This document shows, one piece after another, positions 52,677-60,304 of a DNA stretch of 64,000 nt; the first letter of the stretch is position 1; every line of letters begins with the position of its first letter. The translations under genes and the position numbers were made by a program. The notes under the pieces are model-generated. The model had not been told where the DNA came from, did not search any database, and saw only the letters and a list, made by a program, of their open reading frames with translations. Location: assembly GCA_964430505.1 (NCBI GenBank), contig CAYSGH010000015.1, positions 1 through 64,000 on the forward strand, in the 5' to 3' direction. Source of the DNA: UBA6176 sp032119375. Lineage in GTDB: Bacteria > Verrucomicrobiota > Verrucomicrobiia > Limisphaerales > UBA9464.

Positions 52677-53342
52677 CTACGACCCCATGGGCTCCGCCAA
52701 CGCTCGCCTCAGCCGCTCCAGGTACTCCGACCGCGGCACCTCCACGCCGCCCACCGACCGCGTCGTCTCCGTCAGCATTTGCGTGTCAAACAACCGGAAC
52801 CCCCGCGCCCGCAGCCGCCCCAGCAGCTCCACCAACGCCACCTTCGACGCGTTCGACACGTGGTGGAACATCGACTCTCCCGCGAAGAACCGCCCGATGG
52901 CCACCCCGTAGATCCCACCCGCCAGCTGGTCCCCCTGCCACACCTCCAGGCTGTGCGCCCAGCCCGCCTCGTGCAGCCGCACATACGCCTCCACGATCTC
53001 CGGCGTGATCCACGTCGCGTCCCCCGCGCGCGGCACCGACGCGCACGCCTCGATCACCCTCCGGAAGCAACGGTCCTCCGTCACCGTGAACGCCCCCTTC
53101 CTCAACACCCGAGCCAGCGTCCGGCCCACGTGCACCCGGTCGAGCTCGATGATCGCCCTCGGGTCCGGCGACCACCACGTGATCGGGTCCGCGCTCCAGG
53201 GGAAGATCCCCGAACGATACGCCGCCAACAGGCGTTCCACCGAAAGGTCGCCCCCGATTGCCAGGAGCCCCTCCTTCATCGCATTCGCGGCGGGCGGGAA
53301 CACCGGAGCGGCCCCCAGCAACGGAATGAACGGCCTGCCCAT
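52677..53342 (-). CDS. aat: Leucyl/phenylalanyl-tRNA--protein transferase
   Basis: Transfers Leu or Phe to N-terminal Arg/Lys of proteins, creating N-degrons that ClpS delivers to ClpAP. The 221-residue chain has the family motifs LLAAYRSGIFPWSADPITWWS (about 38-58), RAIIELDRVHVGRTLAR, ITPEIVEAYVRLHEAGWAHS, SLEVWQGDQLAGGIYGVAIG and FFAGESMFH. It lies 3 bp downstream of the DUF2017 gene and two genes from clpS, so the enzyme and its receptor are co-transcribed. Confidence 0.95.
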   Translation of the reverse strand: MGRPFIPLLGAAPVFPPAANAMKEGLLAIGGDLSVERLLAAYRSGIFPWSADPITWWSPDPRAIIELDRVHVGRTLARVLRKGAFTVTEDRCFRRVIEACASVPRAGDATWITPEIVEAYVRLHEAGWAHSLEVWQGDQLAGGIYGVAIGRFFAGESMFHHVSNASKVALVELLGRLRARGFRLFDTQMLTETTRSVGGVEVPRSEYLERLRRALAEPMGS

Positions 53343-53345
53343 GCG

Positions 53346-53873
53346 CTACGACCCCTCCCCTTCCCCTTCCCCATCATTTTCCTTCCCCTCCGACCCCGCT
53401 TCCTTCCCGCCGCCCACGCACGCCAGCCACCGACCCACGTAGCTCCCCGCCAGCTCCATCAACGCCACCAACGCCCGGTTCCTTTCCGTCCCCTCCACGC
53501 GCTCGCCCGCCTCGAAGTCCGGGCTTCCCAACGCCTCCCAGAACGCCACGCGCGCCCCGTTCAACGCCCGCAGCAACCGCTCCGCCTCGTCCTCCGTCAC
53601 CTGCAGCCCGTAACCGCCCTTCCCCTTCACGCAACGCGCCGCGTCCTCCAGCAACCCCAGCGTGCCCGCGCGCTCCGACTCCCACCCCCCGAGCACCTGC
53701 TCCGCCAGCATCGCCGTCGCGTCCAGAGGCAACCCCTCGCCGGACCCGCGCGTGATCGACGGCCCGCGCCGCGGCACCCGGCCATGGCACTGCAACACCG
53801 CCCGCATCTCGTCCCGCTCCCGTCGCGTCAACTGCACCACCAAGCGCCCCGGCTCCGACACCAGCAGCTTCAT
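53346..53873 (-). CDS. DUF2017 family protein
   Basis: A 175-residue mainly helical protein. The DUF2017 pattern shows in LTRRERDEMRAVLQCHGRVP and QVTEDEAERLLRALNGARVA. An acidic Glu/Gly/Lys-rich tail follows residue 150. Its ATG overlaps the clpS stop (ATGA). In actinobacteria and other groups DUF2017 genes also sit beside clpS, so a role in N-degron recognition or Clp regulation is inferred from conserved neighbourhood. The biochemical function is unknown. Confidence 0.78.
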   Translation of the reverse strand: MKLLVSEPGRLVVQLTRRERDEMRAVLQCHGRVPRRGPSITRGSGEGLPLDATAMLAEQVLGGWESERAGTLGLLEDAARCVKGKGGYGLQVTEDEAERLLRALNGARVAFWEALGSPDFEAGERVEGTERNRALVALMELAGSYVGRWLACVGGGKEAGSEGKENDGEGEGEGS

Positions 53874-54181
53874 GCCTCGTCCTTCTCCACCGTCGCCTGC
53901 AACGAGTACGACTGGAGCTGGTGCACGTGCGCCTCCGCCTTCTCGAAGGACTCCCGCACCAGCACCGACTTCCCCTTCTCATGCACCTCGCGCATGTGCT
54001 TCTCCGCGCGCTTGCGATCCCACCCGAACACGCGCTGGAACACGTGCGTGACGTAGGGCATCAGGTTCACCGGGTCGTTCCAGCACACCACCAGGTAGCC
54101 GGGCTCCAGCGCCTCGCGGGAATCCTCGCGGGGCGTCGTGACCGGCGACGGAGCGACCAACGGCATCGAAGGCTCTGCCAT
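53870..54181 (-). CDS. clpS: ATP-dependent Clp protease adaptor ClpS
   Basis: N-recognin that binds proteins with N-terminal Leu, Phe, Tyr or Trp and delivers them to ClpA. The 103-residue chain has the ClpS core GYLVVCWNDPVNLMPYVTHV at about 28-47, where the ND pair binds the alpha-amino group. The helix KRAEKHMREVHEKGKSVLV and the terminal strand with HVHQLQSYSLQATVE follow. An N-terminal flexible extension of about 25 residues is normal. First gene of clpS-DUF2017-aat. Confidence 0.95.
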   Translation of the reverse strand: MAEPSMPLVAPSPVTTPREDSREALEPGYLVVCWNDPVNLMPYVTHVFQRVFGWDRKRAEKHMREVHEKGKSVLVRESFEKAEAHVHQLQSYSLQATVEKDEA

Positions 54182-54291
54182 GCCAGCACGCTATCGCGTC
54201 CCCCGCGCCCGGCCAACACCGGAGCGGGGAGCGGGGAGCGGGAGGCGGCCATCCCTTCCTCCGCGCCTCCGTGAGAGCACCCCCCCAAGGG

Positions 54292-54985
54292 ATTGGGGTA
54301 GGGATGGGGCGTGCGCCCCAACCCTCCCTCCGAACCGGACGGGCGGATCTCCCGCATCCGGCTCTCCAGTCGGCGAATCCCCGCATCGGCGGGACCGACC
54401 CACCCAACCCTGGGCAAGGCTGACGAGCTGGCCCATGGCTTCGCCAAGGAACGCCCGCGCATTCCTTGCTCCCCCTTCGAGGCGGCCAGCATGACCACGG
54501 AATCCCGAAACCGCATGGCCGCCACGACCTCGCGGTCGTCGCGTCCACTCCCCGTGACAAGGCCTACGGCCACGGGCGGGAAGCCTCGCGGCACGCCTCG
54601 GCATCCATTGTCCTTCACCCTCCAGCCCCCCCTTCGCTTCGCGGTCGTTGCCCGCCTCAACGCTACGATGGGAGATCTGACTTGCCCCCGCTCCCTGACG
54701 GCACGCGGGGGACCTCTGTGCGTAACGGACGGGTTTTCCCTGCCTTCTCACCCCATGCACCGGAACCACCCCATGCACCCAAAACGTACCCCGGGACTTC
54801 GACATGCTTGCAGGTCCCTGAGGTCAGGTCCGAACACCCGGCTTCGCCACGTGTTCCGGCCGAATCGGGTTCGCTCGCCTTGGAAGGCGTGCTTGGGACG
54901 GCAGGTTCGCCTCCGGTTGCTCCCCTCCCCGCCTCGCGGCGACGCCGTTGCCTTCGGCCACCCGACGCCATGTCAGCGTCGCAAT
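54292..54985 (-). mobile_element. Group II intron, apparently ORF-less or maturase-deleted
   Basis: A structured non-coding stretch of about 690 nt on the minus strand. Near its 3' end is a 33-nt domain V (54332-54364), followed by a domain VI hairpin (about 54293-54330) with a bulged A at 54299, 7 nt before a possible 3' end ...CCCCAAT at 54292. The 5' end is placed near 54984 at TTGCGACGCTGACATGGCG, close to the GUGCG consensus but with a different first base. A middle stretch (CAGATCTCCCATCGTAGCG near 54660-54680) resembles the region next to group II maturase genes. No reverse transcriptase frame is present, so mobility would need a maturase in trans. Boundaries are approximate. Confidence 0.65.
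54332..54364 (-). ncRNA. Group II intron domain V
   Basis: On the minus strand the 33-nt hairpin begins GAGCCGGATGC and ends CCGTCCGGTTC, with the catalytic AGC triad, a GAGA-like loop and the paired GGTTC end of domain V in autocatalytic group II introns. It is followed directly by a domain VI-like hairpin. Confidence 0.78.
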
Positions 54986-54987
54986 CG

Positions 54988-54992
54988 ATCAT
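54988..54992. repeat. Target-site duplication ATCAT, left, of copy 3
   Basis: ATCAT abuts the CCTAGAAA end. The same bases follow the opposite end at 55218-55222. Confidence 0.65.
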
Positions 54993-55217
54993 CCTAGAAA
55001 CGGCAGTGGATCCGTCTGTAGGCCGCGTGCCCTCACGCGGCGGCGGCGATGCCTCGTGCCCGGTGCGCCGGGTCAGGGGACCCGGCCTACAGCCGAACCG
55101 GGCCTACCTCGACCTCACCCGCAGGGTGAGCCCCTGGGTTCCTGTCCATGAGCCCATCCGACCCGATGGGAAGGGCGTTTCCTCGTTTTGGCACCCTCTT
55201 TGACTGCCGATTTCAGG
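54993..55217. mobile_element. Palindromic MITE-like element, copy 3
   Basis: A 225-bp element with the same ends as copy 2: CCTAGAAACGGCAGT on the left and, reversed, CCTGAAATCGGCAGTC on the right. The internal TGTAGGCCGCGTGCCCTCAC is shared with copy 2. It is flanked by ATCAT duplications. The left duplication lies 3-8 bp from the presumed 5' end of the group II intron, so the element may have landed next to the intron boundary. Confidence 0.8.
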
Positions 55218-55222
55218 ATCAT
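55218..55222. repeat. Target-site duplication ATCAT, right, of copy 3
   Basis: Partner of ATCAT at 54988-54992. Confidence 0.65.
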
Positions 55223-55244
55223 TCATCGGCTCGTCTCATCCGAA

Positions 55245-55412
55245 TCACACACGCACGTGGTGCCGCCAGAGCCTGGCGGCGGGGTGCCACCGGGTCTGGC
55301 GCATGGGGCGGCCGGGCTGAACACGCGCATCGATGTAGTCCAGGATGTCGTCCGCGTGCTCCGACCACGTGCCTTTCCATCCGTCGGGGAATCCGAGCCG
55401 GGCCTCCTGCAT
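55245..55412 (-). CDS. Small protein just downstream of der
   Basis: A 55-residue frame starting 6 nt after the der stop, with sequence MQEARLGFPDGWKGTWSEHA then DDILDYIDARVQPGR and a basic, Trp/His/Arg-rich tail (RQTRWHPAARLWRHHVRV). The acidic front and basic end look like a genuine coding pattern, and the tight spacing implies co-transcription. I do not recognise a family. It is too short to be listed by usual length cut-offs. Confidence 0.5.
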   Translation of the reverse strand: MQEARLGFPDGWKGTWSEHADDILDYIDARVQPGRPMRQTRWHPAARLWRHHVRV

Positions 55413-55418
55413 GGGAAA

Positions 55419-57095
55419 TCACCGAGGCCGGCCGCCGGGCTTCCGGCCCTTCCCTGACGGACGCCCCTTCCGGCCCTGGGGAGCCGGGGTCCCCTTCCCT
55501 GCCTGGGGGCGACCGGGCGGCCGAGCCGGGCGGGCGGAACCGGCGCGTGGCTTGGCATGGCGCACCGCGCGTTCCTCGGAGAACGGACGCCGACGCGGGC
55601 GACGGACGGGGTCGATGGTCTTGGGCCGGGGCTTGGGCGCGATGACGATGGGGCAGCCCTCGAAGCCGAAGGCGCGGCGGAGCTCGTCGCCGAGGTACTT
55701 GGTGTACTGGGGGCTGAACAGCTCGTCGCGGTTGACGAAGAGGAGGAAGGTGGGCGGTGCCTGCCGAACCTGGGTGGCGTAGTAGAAGGTCAGGCGATGG
55801 CCGCGGTCCGACACGGGTTGGCGGCGCTCGATGGCGTCGCGCAGGGTGCGGTTGACGATGGCGGTGGGGACGGACTGCTGGAGCTGGGCCCCGACGTAGC
55901 GGACGGCCTCCAACAATCGTTCCAGTTGGAACCCCTCCTTGGCGGACGTGAAGATCACCGGGGCGTAGTCCAGGAAGAACAACTTGGACTGCACCCACTC
56001 GCCGAACTCGGCGAGCGTGGTCAGGCGGCGACGGCGGTCGTCCCGGTGGCGGGCGCGGTCGCGGCGGGCCTCGACCTCCTCCTCGCGGGCCTGGCGCACG
56101 CTCTCGGCGACGAGGTCCCACTTGTTGATCACGACAATGCAGGCGCGCCGGGCCTCGACGATGACGTCGGCGATCTTCTTGTCTTGCTCCGTGATGCCCG
56201 CCTCGGCGTCCAGGACGAGGACGGCGATGTCGCATCGGCCGATGGCGTCCTTCGTGCGTTCGACGGAGAAGTACTCGATGGAATCGTCGATGCGGCGCGC
56301 CTTGCGGACACCGGCCGTGTCCACGAGCACCCAGGGCTGACGGACGCCCTCGGTCTCGATCTCGAAGGGAACGTCCACCGCGTCCCGCGTGGTGCCCGGG
56401 ATGGGGCTCACAATGACGCGGTTCGAGCCCGTGAGCGCGTTGATGAGCGAGGACTTGCCCACGTTGGGACGGCCGACGATGGCGAGGCGACGCGGCCCGC
56501 GCGGCCGGACAGCTTGAGGTCCATCAAGTCCATCCGGTCCATCCGGTCCATCGGACGGCTCCGGTGACGTGGCAACCTCCACCTCCTCCTTGGGCAGGTG
56601 CGCGGCGGCGGCGTCCATGAGGTCCTCGATGCCCAGCCCGTGGATGGCGGTGACGGGGAACAGTCGGTCGAAGCCCAGGGCGGAGAACTCGGCCACGCCG
56701 GGGGTGGCACGGTCGGTGTCCACCTTGTTGACGACGACGAGGACGGGCTTGCGCGTGGCCCGAAGCCGCGCGGCGACCTCCAGGTCGAGGGGGACGATGC
56801 CCTCCTGCACGTTGACCACGAAGAGGATGACGGAGGAGGACTCGAGGGCGATGTCCACCTGGTCGAGCATCGCGGCCGTGATCACGTCCTCGGCGCGTTC
56901 GCCGCGCAGCAGGCCGATGCCGCCGGTGTCGATGAGCGTGAAGCCGCGCCCGTGCCACTCGGCCTCGGCGGTGACGCGGTCGCGCGTGACGCCGGGCTGG
57001 TCGTGGACGATGGCGATGCGCTTTCGGGCAATGCGGTTGAAGAGGGCGGACTTCCCGACGTTGGGGCGTCCGACGATGGCAATGACTCCAGGCAT
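55419..57095 (-). CDS. der: Ribosome-associated GTPase Der (EngA)
   Basis: Double-GTPase needed for 50S assembly. The 558-residue chain has G-domain 1 (IVGRPNVGKSALFNRI at 7-22, DTGGIG, NKVD) and G-domain 2 (IVGRPNVGKSSLINAL, DTAGVRK, NKWD), plus the C-terminal KH-like domain. A linker between the domains has Gly/Asp-Pro repeats (PSDGPDGPDGLDGPQ) from a tandem 9-bp repeat at 56518-56560. A basic Lys/Arg/Gly/Pro-rich tail of about 65 residues follows the usual end. Length exceeds the usual 440-490. The start at 57095 begins MPGVIAIVG. Confidence 0.95.
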   Translation of the reverse strand: MPGVIAIVGRPNVGKSALFNRIARKRIAIVHDQPGVTRDRVTAEAEWHGRGFTLIDTGGIGLLRGERAEDVITAAMLDQVDIALESSSVILFVVNVQEGIVPLDLEVAARLRATRKPVLVVVNKVDTDRATPGVAEFSALGFDRLFPVTAIHGLGIEDLMDAAAAHLPKEEVEVATSPEPSDGPDGPDGLDGPQAVRPRGPRRLAIVGRPNVGKSSLINALTGSNRVIVSPIPGTTRDAVDVPFEIETEGVRQPWVLVDTAGVRKARRIDDSIEYFSVERTKDAIGRCDIAVLVLDAEAGITEQDKKIADVIVEARRACIVVINKWDLVAESVRQAREEEVEARRDRARHRDDRRRRLTTLAEFGEWVQSKLFFLDYAPVIFTSAKEGFQLERLLEAVRYVGAQLQQSVPTAIVNRTLRDAIERRQPVSDRGHRLTFYYATQVRQAPPTFLLFVNRDELFSPQYTKYLGDELRRAFGFEGCPIVIAPKPRPKTIDPVRRPRRRPFSEERAVRHAKPRAGSARPARPPGRPQAGKGTPAPQGRKGRPSGKGRKPGGRPR

Positions 57096-57097
57096 GG

Positions 57098-58171
57098 TCA
57101 GGCCTTCACCCCGAGGCCGATGACGTCGCGAAGGTAGGCGATGGAGCGCTTGAGCTCCCCTTCCTGCTGGGCCGCGTCGTTGGCGTTGAAGGCGGTGGCG
57201 GGCTGGCCCTTCTTGGCGAGGGCGAGGAAGCGCGCGAACTCGGCGGCGGGCTTCTTGGGGAAGGCTTCCCAGAACACGGGCTCGAGGTACGGGAACTCCA
57301 CCTGGAAGCCGCCGATGGTCTCGACGTTGACGGCGACGCCCGGGCAAAGCTGGGCGAACCGAGCGAAGTAGGCCTTCCAATCGATGCACTGGCCCTCGCC
57401 GAAGGCGGTCCACTGGACCTTGGCGCCCTTGGGGGTCTCCCAGATGGCGGAGTCGCGGAGGCTGGTGGTGAAGGTGTAGGGCCCGAGGACCTCCAAGGCG
57501 TGGAGCGGATCCTCGAGCGTCCAGGCGGAGTTGCCGCAGTCCATGTTGGCCCCCACCCAGTCCTTGCCCGCCGCCTCGATCAACGAAACGAGCTCCGTCG
57601 CCGTCATGTCGCCCGCGTGGTTCTCCACCGCCACCTTCACGCCCAGGTCCATCGCCAGCGACCGTTGCGACCGCAGCACCTTCACCGTGTCGGCGATGCG
57701 CGCCTCGATGCCGCCGGGCGTGCGCCGGTCCTCGCGGGCACCCAGGACGACGCGGAAGAAAGGCGAGCCCGTCGCGCGGCTCAGGCGAAGGCCCGTCGCA
57801 AGGTGCTCCTCCGCCGTGCCCCAGTCCTTCTTGAACGACTTGGACGTGGGGCAGATGGACCACGACCCGAGCAGGATCTGGAGGCCCTTGTCGGCGGCGG
57901 CCTTGGCGAGGTCCTTGCATCCGTCCTCGGACATCGTGCCGAGGGCGGGCAGGTCCGTGATGAAGAGCGTGTCGAGGCGAAGCCCGGCGGCGTAATCGAC
58001 CAAGGCGCGCCCCTTCAGGCCGAGGGCCCGCACGGCGAAGTTGTCCATGCCCACGGGGATGCGGGCGCCCTTGGCGTCCAGCAACGGCGCCACGGGGCGT
58101 GCCAGGGCGGATTCGGTGGAGGCCACGGCGGCGCCGGCCGCGATGGAGAGGACGAAGTCACGACGGTTCAT
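57098..58171 (-). CDS. Exported sugar phosphate isomerase/epimerase-like protein
   Basis: A 357-residue protein with a Tat-like leader (MNRRDFVLSIAAGAAVAST). The TIM-barrel body has GLQILLGSWSICPTSKSF, FFRVVLGAREDRRTPGG, VKVAVENHAGDMTATELV (Glu and His metal ligands in ENHAG), VGANMDCGNSAW and FGEGQCIDWKAYF. This fits the xylose-isomerase-like family common in PVC bacteria. The ATG at 58171 gives the leader. It ends 2 bp before the der start codon, so the two are probably co-transcribed with the small downstream gene. Confidence 0.85.
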   Translation of the reverse strand: MNRRDFVLSIAAGAAVASTESALARPVAPLLDAKGARIPVGMDNFAVRALGLKGRALVDYAAGLRLDTLFITDLPALGTMSEDGCKDLAKAAADKGLQILLGSWSICPTSKSFKKDWGTAEEHLATGLRLSRATGSPFFRVVLGAREDRRTPGGIEARIADTVKVLRSQRSLAMDLGVKVAVENHAGDMTATELVSLIEAAGKDWVGANMDCGNSAWTLEDPLHALEVLGPYTFTTSLRDSAIWETPKGAKVQWTAFGEGQCIDWKAYFARFAQLCPGVAVNVETIGGFQVEFPYLEPVFWEAFPKKPAAEFARFLALAKKGQPATAFNANDAAQQEGELKRSIAYLRDVIGLGVKA

Positions 58172-58398
58172 GCGAGCAAGGCTGTTGTCGCATGATGCCT
58201 TGCGCGGTGGCAAGGACGCCCATGGGATAGGAGGGCCGTCATCCCCCGTCGCGGGGGCCACTGGAACCCTGCAAGGCCCAGTGGCATCACCGCGACGAGG
58301 GCGGATCACCCCCCCAGGCACTGCCGCCGATCCCCGGCCGCAGCCCCGGACAAGTTGGCCTCGAAAACAACCTCGCGTGTTGGCAGCGTCTGGTCGCG

Positions 58399-59694
58399 AT
58401 GCGACACGCCCCGATTGATCCCGCCCTGTTTGTCTCCAACCGCGCTCGGCTCCGGTCCTTGCTCTTGCCCGGCTCCCTCGTCGTGGTGAACGCCAACGAC
58501 ATCCCCCAGACCAACTCCGACGGCACGCTCCGGATGGTCCCGAACTCCGACCTCTTCTGGCTCACGGGCGTGGAGCAGGAGGAGTCCGTGCTGCTGTTGT
58601 TCCCGGACGCCGACGACGAGCAGATGCGCGAGGTGTTGTTCCTGCGCGAGACCAGCGACCTCATTGCCATCTGGGAGGGCCACAAGCTGACCAAGGAGGA
58701 GGCCCGCGCGGTCACGGGCATCGAGAACATCCAATGGGTGTCGCAGTTGCCCCAGACCCTGCACCGGCTCGCCTGCGAGGCCTCCCACCTCTACCTCAAC
58801 TCCAACGAGCACAAGCGCGCCGAGGTCGTCGTGGAGTCCCGCGATGCACGCTTCGTGCGGTGGATGCAGGACCGCTACCCGCTGCACTCGTACCAACGCC
58901 TCGCGCCGCTCATGCACCGGCTGCGCGTGCGCAAGTCCGAGGCCGAGGTCGCCCTCCTCCAGGAGGCCTGCAACATCACCGGCGCCGCCTTCGAGCGCGT
59001 GTGTCGCTTCGTCCGCCCCGGCGTCAACGAGCGCGACGTCGAGGCCGAGTTCGCCCACGAGTTCATCCGGCGCCGGGGCACCTTCGCCTACAACCCCATC
59101 ATCGCCTCCGGCAAGTCCGCCTGCATCCTCCACTACATCGAGAACAACAGCCCCTGCCGCGACGGCGACCTGCTCCTCCTCGACGTCGCCGCCTCCTACG
59201 CCAACTACAACGCCGACCTCACCCGCACCATCCCCGTCAACGGCCGCTTCACGCCGCGCCAGCGCGCCCTCTACGAGGCCGTCCTCCGCGTCCTCCGCGC
59301 CTCCATCGCGGGGCTCGTCCCCGGCAAGAAGTGGCGCCAGTGGCAGGAGGAGGCCGAGGACCTCGTCGCCCGCGAGTGCGTCGGCCTCGGCCTCCTCGCG
59401 GAGGCCGACCTCTCCGTGCGCGTGTCCGACCCCATGAAGAAGCCGGTGAAGAAGTACTTCATGCACGGCAACGGGCATCCGCTCGGGCTCGACGTGCACG
59501 ACGTCGGGTTCCTCAACGAGCCCTTCGCGCCCGGCTGGGTCATGACCGTCGAGCCCGCCATCTACCTCCCGGACGAGGGCATGGCCGTCCGCCTGGAGAA
59601 CGACGTGCTCATCACCGACAACGGCGTCGTGGACCTGATGGCCCACATCCCCATCGAGCCCGACGCCATCGAGGCATTGATGGCCGGGCGCTAG
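58399..59694 (+). CDS. pepP: Xaa-Pro aminopeptidase (PepP-type M24)
   Basis: A 431-residue metallopeptidase that removes N-terminal residues before proline. The N-terminal creatinase-like domain runs to about 170 (VVVNANDIPQTNSDGTLRMV). The M24 pita-bread domain follows: LLLLDVAASYANYNADLTRT (first two metal Asp), FMHGNGHPLGLDVHDVG (His), WVMTVEPAIYL (Glu) and RLENDVLITDNG (Glu). It is cytosolic, without a signal peptide. It is divergent from the upstream isomerase-like gene across a 227-bp region. Confidence 0.92.
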   Translation: MRHAPIDPALFVSNRARLRSLLLPGSLVVVNANDIPQTNSDGTLRMVPNSDLFWLTGVEQEESVLLLFPDADDEQMREVLFLRETSDLIAIWEGHKLTKEEARAVTGIENIQWVSQLPQTLHRLACEASHLYLNSNEHKRAEVVVESRDARFVRWMQDRYPLHSYQRLAPLMHRLRVRKSEAEVALLQEACNITGAAFERVCRFVRPGVNERDVEAEFAHEFIRRRGTFAYNPIIASGKSACILHYIENNSPCRDGDLLLLDVAASYANYNADLTRTIPVNGRFTPRQRALYEAVLRVLRASIAGLVPGKKWRQWQEEAEDLVARECVGLGLLAEADLSVRVSDPMKKPVKKYFMHGNGHPLGLDVHDVGFLNEPFAPGWVMTVEPAIYLPDEGMAVRLENDVLITDNGVVDLMAHIPIEPDAIEALMAGR

Positions 59695-59736
59695 CCCCCG
59701 TCGCACGCAGCCCGCGGGCGCTCCTGCGAATCCAAC

Positions 59737-60285
59737 ATGCCGGCCAAACGCGCAACACGAGCCAAGGGCGCCCGAGCCCCAGCGCCGGACCCGATCACGG
59801 CATCACCCGCCGCCAACGTCGCGGGACAGGCATCCCCTCCCGCCACGCCCACGACCCCGGCCCCGCCAGCCCTGCGGCCCCTCCTCCCCCACGAGGCCTC
59901 CAAGGCCATCGCCCGCGCCGCCGACGCCTCCCGCGCCACCGCCCTCACCGAGTGGCGCGGCATCGACCTCCGGCCCTTGGAGGCTGAGCGGCGCAAGGCG
60001 GACCGGCCCGTCTCGGACATCCTCGGCGGGGTGTTGAAGCGCCTTCGCATCGACCAACGCCAGTCCGAGTCCCACGTCGTCGCCGTCTGGAAGCAGGTCA
60101 TCGATCCCGTCGTCGCTGCGCACGCGCGCCCCGTCAGCCTCGCCAAGGGAACGTTGTTCGTGTCCGTCGATTCCAGCCCATGGCTGGCGGAAATCGTCCG
60201 GTACCGGTCCCGCGAGATCCTTGAGCGCCTCCAGCTCGCCGTGGGCAAGGACGTCGTCCAGCGCGTGTCCTATCGGATCGGGTGA
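59737..60285 (+). CDS. DUF721/DciA-like protein
   Basis: A 182-residue protein with a Pro/Ala-rich N-terminal linker of about 65 residues and a DUF721 domain: VSDILGGVLKRLRI, AVWKQVIDPVVAAHARPVSL, KGTLFVSVDSSPWLAEIVRY and REILERLQLAVGKDVVQRVS. DciA recruits the replicative helicase at the origin. The KH-like DUF721 core is well kept, and the N-terminus is longer than usual. It starts 42 bp after the pepP stop. Confidence 0.88.
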   Translation: MPAKRATRAKGARAPAPDPITASPAANVAGQASPPATPTTPAPPALRPLLPHEASKAIARAADASRATALTEWRGIDLRPLEAERRKADRPVSDILGGVLKRLRIDQRQSESHVVAVWKQVIDPVVAAHARPVSLAKGTLFVSVDSSPWLAEIVRYRSREILERLQLAVGKDVVQRVSYRIG

Positions 60286-60304
60286 TCGCTGGCGCGGAGC
60301 CGCG

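Noticed and set aside
54191..54805. Minus-strand coding frame of about 200 codons inside the group II intron
   Set aside because: It covers the intron's domain V and structured parts and shows only faint similarity to maturase-flanking sequence. It is better explained as RNA structure than as a protein.
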